NCBI GenBank assembly: GCA_002310195.1
Contig: DBYS01000011.1
Location: 116,726 to 166,908, forward strand
Length of the DNA stretch: 50,183 bases
Direction of reading: 5' to 3'
Source: Bacteroidales bacterium UBA1180
GTDB taxonomy: Bacteria > Bacteroidota > Bacteroidia > Bacteroidales > Paludibacteraceae
Shown: piece by piece, positions 17,977 through 26,927 of the stretch
Layout of the letters: the number at the start of each line of letters is the position of its first letter
Numbering within the stretch: the stretch's first letter is position 1
Notes under the pieces: model-generated
Told to the model about the DNA's origin: nothing
The model's database searches: none
The model's input: only the letters and a program-made list of their open reading frames with translations
Position numbers and translations under genes: made by a program

Positions 17977-17985
17977 GTACCTTTG
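17955..17985 (+). promoter_or_regulatory. Bacteroidetes-type promoter of ruvA-sprA
   Basis: TTG at 17955-17957 and TACCTTTG at 17978-17985 are 20 bp apart. The -33 element lies in the loop of the preceding terminator, and the terminator's T-tract forms most of the spacer. The predicted leader runs from about 17992 to 18069. Confidence 0.8.
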
Positions 17986-17992
17986 TCGGCTT

Positions 17993-18037
17993 TGTGTGCG
18001 TACGCACGTATCAGTACGCATATATACGATGCGCGCA
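17993..18037 (+). other. Alternating pyrimidine-purine leader of ruvA with a 12-bp palindrome
   Basis: Runs of 19 (17993-18011), 15 (18014-18028) and 9 (18029-18037) strictly alternating bases follow the transcription start almost without break. The first contains the perfect palindrome GTGCGTACGCAC (17996-18007), which could form a hairpin at the very 5' end of the transcript. Confidence 0.65.
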
Positions 18038-18069
18038 AAGCACCGGATGAACAATGCAAAACAACGATT

Positions 18070-18699
18070 ATGATTGAATATATCTATGGTGAGTTGTCGG
18101 AACTCAGTCCGACACTGGCAGTGATTGAGGCAGGCGGCGTGGGGTATGCGATCAACATCGCACTGACGACTTTCACGCAGATCTCGGGAAAAGAACGCAG
18201 CAGCAGTGCTGTCGGTCAGCCGTGCCGGCTATATTGCACGGAGATCATACGCGAGGATACGCATGAGCTGTACGGTTTTCCGACGAAAGGCGAGCGGGCA
18301 CTATTTGAGATGATGATGACCGTGAGCGGCATTGGCGGCAACACCGCACGGCTGATCATGTCCGCGTACTCCGCAGCCGACATCCGGCAGATCATCGCCA
18401 CAGGCAATGTGAAAGCCCTGAGTGCCATCAAAGGTTTCGGTCCGAAGACCGCACAACGACTGATTGTTGACCTAAAAGACAAGGTACTGAAGATTGACCT
18501 CGGCGTGGAAGGCGCGACGATGCTCTTCGACGAGGAGTCCGCACAAGCCGACTCGGAAGTAAAGACCGAGGCAGTGAGCGCACTGACGATGTTAGGTTTC
18601 GCCGCGGCAGCCAGCAGCAAGGCAGTGGACAAGATCCTGACGCAGAACCCGCAAGCGACGGTTGAAGCGGTAATCCGTCAGGCCTTAAAGTTGCTATAA
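18070..18699 (+). CDS. ruvA: Holliday junction DNA helicase subunit RuvA
   Basis: A 209-residue protein that binds four-way DNA junctions and recruits the RuvB motor for branch migration. It shows the N-terminal OB-fold (MIEYIYGELSELSPTLAVIEAGGVGY), two helix-hairpin-helix motifs (GIGGNTARLIMSAY and IKGFGPKTAQRLIVDLKDK) and the C-terminal RuvB-binding helices (KTEAVSALTMLGF). The ATG at 18070 is chosen because the family begins exactly with MIEYIYG; an upstream in-frame ATG at 17923 would place the promoter inside the gene. It is followed 3 bp later by sprA, a pairing also known in Porphyromonas. Confidence 0.95.
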   Translation: MIEYIYGELSELSPTLAVIEAGGVGYAINIALTTFTQISGKERSSSAVGQPCRLYCTEIIREDTHELYGFPTKGERALFEMMMTVSGIGGNTARLIMSAYSAADIRQIIATGNVKALSAIKGFGPKTAQRLIVDLKDKVLKIDLGVEGATMLFDEESAQADSEVKTEAVSALTMLGFAAAASSKAVDKILTQNPQATVEAVIRQALKLL

Positions 18700-18702
18700 G
18701 AC

Positions 18703-21700
18703 TTGAAACAGAAATATCTCCACATACTATTACTATTACTGGCGCTATGCGTCGGTGTGAACAGTTGGGCGCAGTTGCCTGACTGGCTGGCGCCGTCGTC
18801 GAGCGCGAACAAACGCCGTCCGGAGTCAACAGCCACGCAGCGAAACCGGAACAACCGGAACACGCAGCAGCGAAGCAAGCCGGAAGATTCCAGTGAAGAG
18901 CCGAAAGCGCAAAGCCAAGAGTCAAGAGCCCAAAGCCAAGAGCCTCAAAGCCAAGAGCCGGTAGCACCGGTTAACCCTACCCTGCCTACAGCCGAGGGTG
19001 ACAGCGCTATTCGCGGCACGATGCAGTTTGAAGATACGCAGAAAACCGAGGTTGAGTTCAATGCAGAGAACGGTTATTACATCATCCACACGAAGATCGG
19101 CGACGTTGACATCGCCACACCGTACTTCCTCAATCAGGACGAATACCTGCAGTACAGCGAGCGCGAGCAGATGAACCGCTACTGGAAGCAGAAGATCAGC
19201 GAGGTGGAGCATAGCAACGAACGGAAGTTCGACATCACCGACATGAAATTCAACATCGGTCCGGCAGACAAGATCTTCGGTCCCGGCGGTGTGCAGCTGA
19301 AGATGCAAGGTAGTGCCGAGCTACTGTTCGGATTCAAGCACCAGTACATCGACAACCCCTCGCTCACCGAACGATCGAGGAACAACAACATCTTCGACTT
19401 CGACGAGAAGATCCAAGCCTCCGTTAACGGCAAGGTCGGCGACAAGCTGAACTTCAACCTGAACTACAACACCGAGGCATCGTTCAGCTTCGACCAGCAG
19501 AACCTCAAGCTCTCCTACAAAGGCAAGGAGGACGATATAATCCAGTACATCGAAGGCGGTAACGTAACGATGGACCTGAACAGCACGCTCATCCGCGGTA
19601 CGCAGGCATTGTTCGGCGTGAAGGTAGGTCTGCAGTTCGGCAAACTGAAGATCCAAGGCCTCATCTCGCAGCAGAACTCCGAGAGCCAGAGCGTGAGCAG
19701 CGAGGGCGGCGCACAGATGACGAAGTTCGAGGTAGGTATATCGGACTACGACGAGAACCGCCACTTCTTCCTCAACTACTTCTTCCGCGACCAGTACGAG
19801 ACATCGATGAAAACGATGCCTTACGTAGCCTCGGGCGTGACGATCAACCGAATCGAGGTATGGATAACGAACAAACGCGGCACGTACGACCAGGCGCGTA
19901 ACATCCTCGCACTGAGCGACCTCGGCGAGAACGACGAGAACCACATCAGTCTGGCGGCAGGCGGATGGAAGCAGTGGTCGGCTACGGGCATGTTCTCCGT
20001 ACCGACGAACAAGGCGAACGACGAGTACGATGCTATCCTCGGCATCGATAATGTGCGCGACATACAGCAGATGACCTCCGTGCTGCAGAACGCTTACCCC
20101 GACCTTGTCGGCGGTGAGGATTATGAGAAACTCGAGTCGGCACGCCTGCTCAGCAGTTCGGAATATACCCTGAATAGCGCCCTGGGTTACATCTCCCTGA
20201 AGAGCAGCCTGAACCAGGACGAGGTGCTCGCCGTGGCGTACGAATATACCTACGGCGGCAAGATATATCAGGTAGGTGAGTTCTCGACCGACAAGATCGG
20301 TGCAGACTCGACACAGATGGGTCAGAAAGCTCCGGCACTGATTCTGAAGATGCTGAAGGGCAGCAACAACGCCCCGAAGCACAAAGGCCGCGGCACGTGG
20401 GACCTGATGATGAAGAACGTGTATTCGCTGGGCGTGACATCGATGACGAGCGACAAGTTCGAGCTCTACGTGATGTACCGCAACGACAGCGTCGGCACCG
20501 AGCTGCAGTACCTGCCGGAGAGCCAGATCAAAGGCAAGCAGCTGCTGCGCGTGATGAACCTCGACCGCCTCGACCGGCGTAATAACCTCTCGCCGGACGG
20601 CAAGTTCGACTACGTAGAGGGATATACGGCGCTGTCGTCGAGCGGACGAATCATCTTCCCTGTGCTCGAGCCATTCGGATCGTACCTCAAGCAGGCCATC
20701 GGCGATGACGCCATAGCAGAGAAATACACGTTCCAAGAGTTGTACGACTCCACGCTGGTCAACGCACAGGAGATGACCGAGAAGAACAAGTTCAAGCTCA
20801 TCGGTAAACTCAAGGGCTCGGCAGGCAACGAGATTCGCCTGAACGCGATGAACGTGCCGCGAGGCAGTGTGACCGTTACCGCAGGCGGTGCCACACTCGT
20901 CGAGAATGTCGATTACACGGTCGATTACACGATGGGTACGGTAACGATCCTCAACCAGAGCATCATCGACAGCGGCACGAAGGTGGATGTGAAGCTCGAG
21001 AACCAATCGACGTTCTCCATGCAGCGCAAGAGCCTGTTCGGGTTCCACGCGGAGTATGCGTTCACCAAGGACCTGATGCTCGGCGGTACGATCATGCACC
21101 TCAGAGAGCGTCCGCTGACCACGAAGGTCAACACCGGCAGCGAGCCGCTGGCAAACACTATCTGGGGCGTGAACGGCGCATGGAAGACCGACCTGCAATG
21201 GCTGACAAACGCCATCGACAAGATCCCCTGGATCACCGCCACGCAGCCGTCAACCTTCAGCATCAACGCAGAGTTTGCGCACCTCATACCCGGCCACACC
21301 AAGGATGTGGGCACGGTTGGCACGGCATACATCGACGACTTTGAGCAGACGATGACCGAGATCGACATCCATTACCCGAGTTACTGGCGCATGGCATCCA
21401 CGCCGCGCAACGACGAGCGCTTCCCCGAGTACAACTACAACAACGACATCCAGTACGGCAAGAACCGTGCACGCTTGTCGTGGTTCACACCCGACCCGAT
21501 CTTCGGTTACCCGCAGTCGAACACCCCGCAGCACATCAAGGACGACGTCAATGCCCTGAGCGATCACCGCACACGTATCGTATATGAGCAGGAGCTCTTC
21601 CCGAACCGCGAGACGCTCGCCAACGAAGACCCGAAGATCGCCACGCTGAACCTGAGTTTCTATCCCGAAGAGCGCGGACCGTACAACATCTGCGCCGACG

Positions 21701-24700
21701 AGATCGGTCCTGACGGCCGTCTGACCAAGCCCAAGCAGCGTTGGGGAGGCATCATGCGCCGGCTCGACAACACGGATTTCGAGAAGGCGAACATCGAGTA
21801 CATCTCGTTCTGGCTGCTCGACCCGAAGCTCACCAACCCCGACGGCTACGAAGGTGACCTGTACATCGACCTCGGCGACATAAGCGAGGATATACTGAAG
21901 GACGGCAAGAAATCCTTCGAGCACGGTCTGCCGACGAACGATATTGACGACACCGAGAGCACGATCTGGGGTCGCGTGTCACGCACCACCAGTACGGTCG
22001 TAGCGTTCAGCAACGAACAGGGTTCGCGCGAGAAGCAGGACGTCGGACTCGACGGTTTGAGCAACGAGCAGGAGCTGACGTTCGAGTACCGCGGTGCACA
22101 TCCCTATGCCGATTACCGTGAGGCACTGCGCACAAAGGTTATGCCCGAAGTATGGAACCAGTGGCTCAACGACCCGTTCTCGCCAGCCAACGACCCTGCA
22201 GGCGACGACTACCACTACTACCGTGGCAGCGATTATGACCGTGCCCAGGTCAGCATCATCGACCGCTACCGTCACTACAACGGCACGGAAGGCAACTCGC
22301 CCGAGACCGACCGAAGCACCGACGGCTATGGCACAGCCGCTACACTGCAGCCGGATATAGAGGACATCAACAACGACAATACGCTGAACGAGTACGAGAA
22401 GTTCTTTGAGTACCACGTCAGTCTCCGCGAGGCGGATATGCAGGTCGGACTGCAGTATATAGTTGAGAAGCTCACCACGAACGTCACGCTGCGCAACGGC
22501 CGCACGGAGACCGTAACGTGGTATCAGTTCAAGATCCCTCTCAAGAGCAACGAGACCAAGCGCGTCGGCACGATCCGTAACTTCAAGTCCATCCGCTTTG
22601 CACGTATATACATCACCGGTTGCGAACGGGAGACGCACCTGCGCTTCGGCAGTCTCGATCTCGTACGCGGCGAGTGGCGCAACTACAACCAAGGCCTCTA
22701 CCGCAACGAGCGCACGAAGAACTACAACGAGACTTCGCCCTCCGGTTCGGCGCTGATGGACGTACAGAACGTGAACATCGAGGAGAACGGCAAACGTTCG
22801 CCCGTGAACTATATCCTGCCGCCGGGCATCAGCCGTCAGACCGATCCGGGTCAGGCACAACTCATCGCCCAGAACGAACAGGCGATGGTGCTGCGCGTGC
22901 ATAACCTGCCGTTCAACGACGCACGTGCCGTGTACAAGAACACCGGCTACGACATGCGTAACTACAAGCAACTGCAGATGTTCGTTCATGCCGAGAAGCT
23001 CGAAGCCGAAGATGCCAACCTCCGTGACGGCGATCTCACATGCTTCATCCGACTCGGTACAGACCTCAAGAACAACTACTACGAGTACGAGATCCCACTC
23101 GTGCTCACACCTGCCGGCAGCTATAACAATAACAGCGAGGCCGACCGCTACATCGTATGGCCGCGGGAGAACATGTTCGACTTCCCGTTCACGGTGCTCA
23201 CCGATGCCAAGAAAGCCCGCAACAAAGCCAAGCACGCCGGCACATCCGATGTGGGCAACACGATCCCGTACGTGATGTACGATGAGGCCAGCGGCAAGCC
23301 GCAGAACCGTATCACGGTGCTCGGTAACCCGACGCTGGAGAGCGTGGAGTGCATCATGATCGGTGTGCGTAACGCCAGCAGCCACGACGAGCGCTGCGCG
23401 GAGATCTGGGTGAACGAGCTCCGCATGAGCGAGTTCAACGAGCAAGGCGGCGTAGCAGCTATGGCTAACGCGGCACTGAGCATCAGCGACATCGCCCAAC
23501 TGAACGTAGCCGGACGACTGGAGACAGCGGGCTACGGAAGCATCGAGAGCAACGTGCTGTCGCGTAACATGGACAACAACTACCAGCTCCAGCTCTCCGC
23601 CGCACTGGAGGCAGGCCGACTCTTCCCCGAGCAGGCGAAGCTGCAGATTCCGCTGTACGTAGCTTACACCAATCAGACCACATCGCCCGACTACGATCCT
23701 CTGGACACGGATATCAAGCTCAAGGAGAAACTTGAGGAATACACCACCAAGCAGGAGCGTGACTCCGTGAAAACGATGAGCAACACCGTAGTGGAGAGCA
23801 CATCGTTCAGCGTGACGAACATGAAGGTGAACATCCACTCGAAGAAGAAGGATATGTTCTACGACCCGGCGAACTTCAGCATCTCGGCGTCGTACAACAA
23901 GCAGAACGAACATACACCGGAGCTCGAGCGCAACCAGACCATCGAGGAGCGCGGACAGCTCAACTACTCCTACTCGTTCAACCCGCAGCCGTGGGAGCCG
24001 TTCAGCAAGATGAAGGGTGTGGACAAGGTGAAGATCATCAAGGAGTTCAACCTGTACTACCTGCCGCAGTCGTGGTCGTTCAACACGAACATGCAGCGTA
24101 ACTTCTCGCAGATGAAGATGCGCGACTTCAACCAGGAGGGCGGTGCCGAATTGAACAAGATGGATATCACCTTCTCCAAGGACTTCACGTGGAGCAGGAA
24201 CTTCGACTTCAAGTACGACCTGACGCGCAACCTGAAGTTCTCCTTCCAGTCGGCTATGAACTCTACGGTCGATGAGGGTTACTACACGCCGGAGATCATC
24301 CGCGACTACGGCTTCACCAACGACTACTACGAGGCATGGAAAGATACGATCCAACGCAGCCTGGCCAAGGGCGGTACGCCATATACCTACCAGCAGGTGT
24401 TCACCGCAACGTGGAACGTACCGATCAACAAGATCCCGGGTCTGGACTTCATCACCGCCAACGCTTCGTACAACGGCACGTACAACTGGGCACGTACCGC
24501 AACCGCCTCATCGCAGCAGAACAACCTCGGCAACACGATCACCGGCCAACGCTCGTGGCAAGTGGACGGTACGCTGAACTTCGAGACCTTGTACAACAAG
24601 TCGAAGTACTGGAAGAACATGACGCAGCGTTACACCGGCCGTCAGCGCCAGAAAGCGTTCAAGCCGAAAACGTACTCCGAGACTATCACCCTCACTCCGG

Positions 24701-26361
24701 GCGAAGAGAAGACGATCACACACCGCCTGGGTTCCGAGAACTTCGAGATCGAGGCCACCGATAGTCTTGGTCGCAAGGTCAAGCTGAAAGTATCGCCCGA
24801 CGGCACGACCAAGGCGAACATCAGCTCATCCGCAGGAGGCAAGATCAACCTGAAGATGACCACCGTTGACCCGAACAAACGTACGCCGGCACAGGTTGCA
24901 GGCGACATGTTCGCATACATCGGTACGATGATCCGCCGCGTGCAGGTCACCTACCGCGACAACACATCAATCACCGTGCCGGGCTTCATGCCTCAGGCAG
25001 GATTCATGGGTCAGCGCAAGGTCGACAACATGTACGCCCCGGGTTATGACTTCGCGTTCGGATTCTTCGGCGACGACTATGTTCAGAAAGTCAAGCTGGC
25101 GGATGACCAGCGCCGTCGCGAAGGCCGTTACGACGATTGCTGGCTGAGCGGCGACACGATGGTTGTGCAGCCCGCTACGCAGTCGCGCACCACCGATCTG
25201 GATATCAAGGTCACCCTCGAGCCGCTGCCCGGACTGAAGATCCAAGTCAACGGCAAGCGGTACATGGCGCAGGCTAACTCGATCATCTATAGCTACGAGG
25301 ATATGCAGGAGAACCTCTCCGGCTCGTTCAACATCACGCAGGTGGCTATCGGCACGGCGTTCGCCCGTGTGGGCGACCAGTCGGACAACTTCGCCAACCG
25401 CATCTACGACGAGTTCCTCGCCAACCGCGACGTTATGCAGCGCCGCGTGCAGGCGGAGTACGACAAGATCAGCTACCCCGATGCAGGCTTCCTGCGCGGA
25501 TCGGTGTTCGGCAACCAGCCGTACAACCGCGCCAACGGAATGGTCAGCCGCAACTCGGCAGACGTGCTCGTGCCCGCGTTCCTCGCAGCGTACACAGGCC
25601 GTGACATCAATACGATCGACCGCAACCCGTTCCTAAAGTTCTGGCAGATCCTGCCGAACTGGAGCGTGACATACGACGGATTGGGCAAGTTGCCGTGGAT
25701 GAGGGATAACTTCCGCTCGGTAACCCTGACGCACGCTTACACCTGTAAGTACGCCATCGGTTCGTACTCGAGCTACTCGACATGGGTAGGTGCGGCAGAG
25801 CAGGACAAGACCCTCGGTTTCATCCGCGACGTACAGACCGAAGTGCCCGTACCGTCGGCAGCCTACGACATCAGCAATGTGACGCTCACCGAGTCGTTCT
25901 CGCCGCTGATCGGTGTGAACCTCGCTATGAAGAACTCGCTGAGCCTCAAGGCCGAGTACCGCAAGCAGCGTAACCTCACGCTGAACGTCACATCGATCCA
26001 GCTCATGGAAGGTCATACCAACGAGTTCGTGATCGGCGGCGGCTACACGATCAAGAACCTGAACTTCATCACCAAGACTCCGCGCTCGGAGAAGAAGGTC
26101 AGCAACGATCTGAAGCTCAATGTCGATCTAAGCTACAAGGATGTGAAGACGCTGCTGCGCAAGGTGGAGGAGAACATCACCCAAGCCAGTGCCGGCAACC
26201 GCGTGTTCGGCGTGAAGGTCAGTGCCGATTATGTGCTCTCGCAGAAGATCAACATCCAGTTCTACTACGACCACCAGGGCACCACACCGCTCATATCCAC
26301 CTCCTACCCGATCAACACGGACAACGTAGGATTTAACATCAAACTGATGCTGACAAGATAG
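18703..26361 (+). CDS. sprA: T9SS outer-membrane translocon protein SprA/Sov
   Basis: A giant 2552-residue outer-membrane protein forming the pore through which type 9 secretion cargo leaves the cell. Its length matches SprA/Sov (about 2,400-2,500 residues). The signal peptide is KYLHILLLLLALCVGVNSWAQ, so translation begins at the TTG at 18703, an uncommon start, 3 bp after ruvA. Residues of about 65-90 form a low-complexity Gln/Ser/Glu/Pro linker made by a heptanucleotide repeat. The rest consists of repeated SprA-type blocks, for example GKVGDKLNFNLNYNTEASF and VNLEFDW-like barrel strands, up to a C-terminal strand ending NIKLMLTR. No gld/por genes are adjacent. Four probable cargo proteins with sorting tails lie within 31 kb. 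Confidence 0.95.
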   Translation: MKQKYLHILLLLLALCVGVNSWAQLPDWLAPSSSANKRRPESTATQRNRNNRNTQQRSKPEDSSEEPKAQSQESRAQSQEPQSQEPVAPVNPTLPTAEGDSAIRGTMQFEDTQKTEVEFNAENGYYIIHTKIGDVDIATPYFLNQDEYLQYSEREQMNRYWKQKISEVEHSNERKFDITDMKFNIGPADKIFGPGGVQLKMQGSAELLFGFKHQYIDNPSLTERSRNNNIFDFDEKIQASVNGKVGDKLNFNLNYNTEASFSFDQQNLKLSYKGKEDDIIQYIEGGNVTMDLNSTLIRGTQALFGVKVGLQFGKLKIQGLISQQNSESQSVSSEGGAQMTKFEVGISDYDENRHFFLNYFFRDQYETSMKTMPYVASGVTINRIEVWITNKRGTYDQARNILALSDLGENDENHISLAAGGWKQWSATGMFSVPTNKANDEYDAILGIDNVRDIQQMTSVLQNAYPDLVGGEDYEKLESARLLSSSEYTLNSALGYISLKSSLNQDEVLAVAYEYTYGGKIYQVGEFSTDKIGADSTQMGQKAPALILKMLKGSNNAPKHKGRGTWDLMMKNVYSLGVTSMTSDKFELYVMYRNDSVGTELQYLPESQIKGKQLLRVMNLDRLDRRNNLSPDGKFDYVEGYTALSSSGRIIFPVLEPFGSYLKQAIGDDAIAEKYTFQELYDSTLVNAQEMTEKNKFKLIGKLKGSAGNEIRLNAMNVPRGSVTVTAGGATLVENVDYTVDYTMGTVTILNQSIIDSGTKVDVKLENQSTFSMQRKSLFGFHAEYAFTKDLMLGGTIMHLRERPLTTKVNTGSEPLANTIWGVNGAWKTDLQWLTNAIDKIPWITATQPSTFSINAEFAHLIPGHTKDVGTVGTAYIDDFEQTMTEIDIHYPSYWRMASTPRNDERFPEYNYNNDIQYGKNRARLSWFTPDPIFGYPQSNTPQHIKDDVNALSDHRTRIVYEQELFPNRETLANEDPKIATLNLSFYPEERGPYNICADEIGPDGRLTKPKQRWGGIMRRLDNTDFEKANIEYISFWLLDPKLTNPDGYEGDLYIDLGDISEDILKDGKKSFEHGLPTNDIDDTESTIWGRVSRTTSTVVAFSNEQGSREKQDVGLDGLSNEQELTFEYRGAHPYADYREALRTKVMPEVWNQWLNDPFSPANDPAGDDYHYYRGSDYDRAQVSIIDRYRHYNGTEGNSPETDRSTDGYGTAATLQPDIEDINNDNTLNEYEKFFEYHVSLREADMQVGLQYIVEKLTTNVTLRNGRTETVTWYQFKIPLKSNETKRVGTIRNFKSIRFARIYITGCERETHLRFGSLDLVRGEWRNYNQGLYRNERTKNYNETSPSGSALMDVQNVNIEENGKRSPVNYILPPGISRQTDPGQAQLIAQNEQAMVLRVHNLPFNDARAVYKNTGYDMRNYKQLQMFVHAEKLEAEDANLRDGDLTCFIRLGTDLKNNYYEYEIPLVLTPAGSYNNNSEADRYIVWPRENMFDFPFTVLTDAKKARNKAKHAGTSDVGNTIPYVMYDEASGKPQNRITVLGNPTLESVECIMIGVRNASSHDERCAEIWVNELRMSEFNEQGGVAAMANAALSISDIAQLNVAGRLETAGYGSIESNVLSRNMDNNYQLQLSAALEAGRLFPEQAKLQIPLYVAYTNQTTSPDYDPLDTDIKLKEKLEEYTTKQERDSVKTMSNTVVESTSFSVTNMKVNIHSKKKDMFYDPANFSISASYNKQNEHTPELERNQTIEERGQLNYSYSFNPQPWEPFSKMKGVDKVKIIKEFNLYYLPQSWSFNTNMQRNFSQMKMRDFNQEGGAELNKMDITFSKDFTWSRNFDFKYDLTRNLKFSFQSAMNSTVDEGYYTPEIIRDYGFTNDYYEAWKDTIQRSLAKGGTPYTYQQVFTATWNVPINKIPGLDFITANASYNGTYNWARTATASSQQNNLGNTITGQRSWQVDGTLNFETLYNKSKYWKNMTQRYTGRQRQKAFKPKTYSETITLTPGEEKTITHRLGSENFEIEATDSLGRKVKLKVSPDGTTKANISSSAGGKINLKMTTVDPNKRTPAQVAGDMFAYIGTMIRRVQVTYRDNTSITVPGFMPQAGFMGQRKVDNMYAPGYDFAFGFFGDDYVQKVKLADDQRRREGRYDDCWLSGDTMVVQPATQSRTTDLDIKVTLEPLPGLKIQVNGKRYMAQANSIIYSYEDMQENLSGSFNITQVAIGTAFARVGDQSDNFANRIYDEFLANRDVMQRRVQAEYDKISYPDAGFLRGSVFGNQPYNRANGMVSRNSADVLVPAFLAAYTGRDINTIDRNPFLKFWQILPNWSVTYDGLGKLPWMRDNFRSVTLTHAYTCKYAIGSYSSYSTWVGAAEQDKTLGFIRDVQTEVPVPSAAYDISNVTLTESFSPLIGVNLAMKNSLSLKAEYRKQRNLTLNVTSIQLMEGHTNEFVIGGGYTIKNLNFITKTPRSEKKVSNDLKLNVDLSYKDVKTLLRKVEENITQASAGNRVFGVKVSADYVLSQKINIQFYYDHQGTTPLISTSYPINTDNVGFNIKLMLTR
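18905..18959 (+). repeat. Heptanucleotide repeat array inside sprA
   Basis: Units of the form RAGYCMA (AAGCGCA, AAGCCAA, GAGTCAA, GAGCCCA, AAGCCAA, GAGCC) continue in 7-nt register to 18946; after a single-base insertion AAGCCAA and GAGCC follow. They encode the linker KAQSQESRAQSQEPQSQEP after the signal peptide. Confidence 0.8.
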
Positions 26362-26379
26362 TTGAGCGCCCTGCGGGCT

Positions 26380-26400
26380 GTTGGGAGTTTAGAGTTTAGA
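26380..26400 (+). repeat. Heptanucleotide repeat ending at a start codon
   Basis: GTTGGGA, GTTTAGA and GTTTAGA are in exact 7-nt register and end one base before the ATG of the NadR-like gene. They fill most of the short gap after sprA and leave no recognisable Shine-Dalgarno sequence. Confidence 0.65.
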
Positions 26401-26401
26401 G

Positions 26402-26917
26402 ATGATTCGCGTAGGTATCATAGGTCCGGAATCGGTAGGCAAGAGCACGGTGTGCCGCGAGCTGTCGGAGCGTTACGGCTGGCATTGGGTTCGCGAGTAT
26501 GCGCGGGAGTATGTTGAGGCACTCAGCCGCCCGTACAGCTACGACGATGTGCTGCGCATAGCCCATAGGCAGATCAGCGAACTGCAAGCCGCATATGATG
26601 AGCCGGTGGTGCTCTACGACACCGAACTGATCATCACGAAGGTTTGGATGCAGCACGTGTTCGGCAAGGTTGCGCCCGAGGTGGAGCAAGCCATCCGCGA
26701 CTATCCGATGGACATCTACCTCATCCTCACGCCGGACATTGCCGCCGAGCCTGACCTCGTGCGCGAGAACCTTGACAAACGCGAGTATTTCCTTGAGTGG
26801 TATATCCGCGAAGTGCAACAGACAAAACAACCTTACTACCTCGTCAGCGGCCAAGGCGAAGAGCGCACCACCGCCGCTGCAGAAGCAATAAAAGCATCGA
26901 CCATACTTGGTCGATAA
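26402..26917 (+). CDS. NadR/Ttd14-like P-loop ATPase (probable nicotinamide riboside kinase-type)
   Basis: A 171-residue cytosolic kinase-like ATPase. Walker A is GPESVGKST (residues 8-16), and a DTE acidic motif (LYDTELIITKVW) is in the Walker B position. The layout matches the kinase domain of NadR and related AAA_28 proteins, which phosphorylate nicotinamide riboside; a PnuC transporter, often a neighbour, is absent here. It lies 40 bp after sprA. The specific substrate is inferred from family similarity. Confidence 0.8.
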   Translation: MIRVGIIGPESVGKSTVCRELSERYGWHWVREYAREYVEALSRPYSYDDVLRIAHRQISELQAAYDEPVVLYDTELIITKVWMQHVFGKVAPEVEQAIRDYPMDIYLILTPDIAAEPDLVRENLDKREYFLEWYIREVQQTKQPYYLVSGQGEERTTAAAEAIKASTILGR

Positions 26918-26927
26918 TCAGCCAACA

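Noticed and set aside
17923..18069. N-terminal extension of RuvA by 49 residues
   Set aside because: It would include the promoter and leader, while RuvA proteins begin with MIEYIYG at 18070.
18905..18959. CRISPR array
   Set aside because: The units are 7 nt with no spacers, and no cas genes are present; the signal is a short tandem repeat.
21979..24354. A 791-codon open frame antisense to sprA, and similar ones at 19321-21198 (-), 29345-31147 (-) and 43749-45638 (+)
   Set aside because: They mirror well-supported genes, their translations look like nothing known, and strong codon bias of the sense strand explains the lack of stops.
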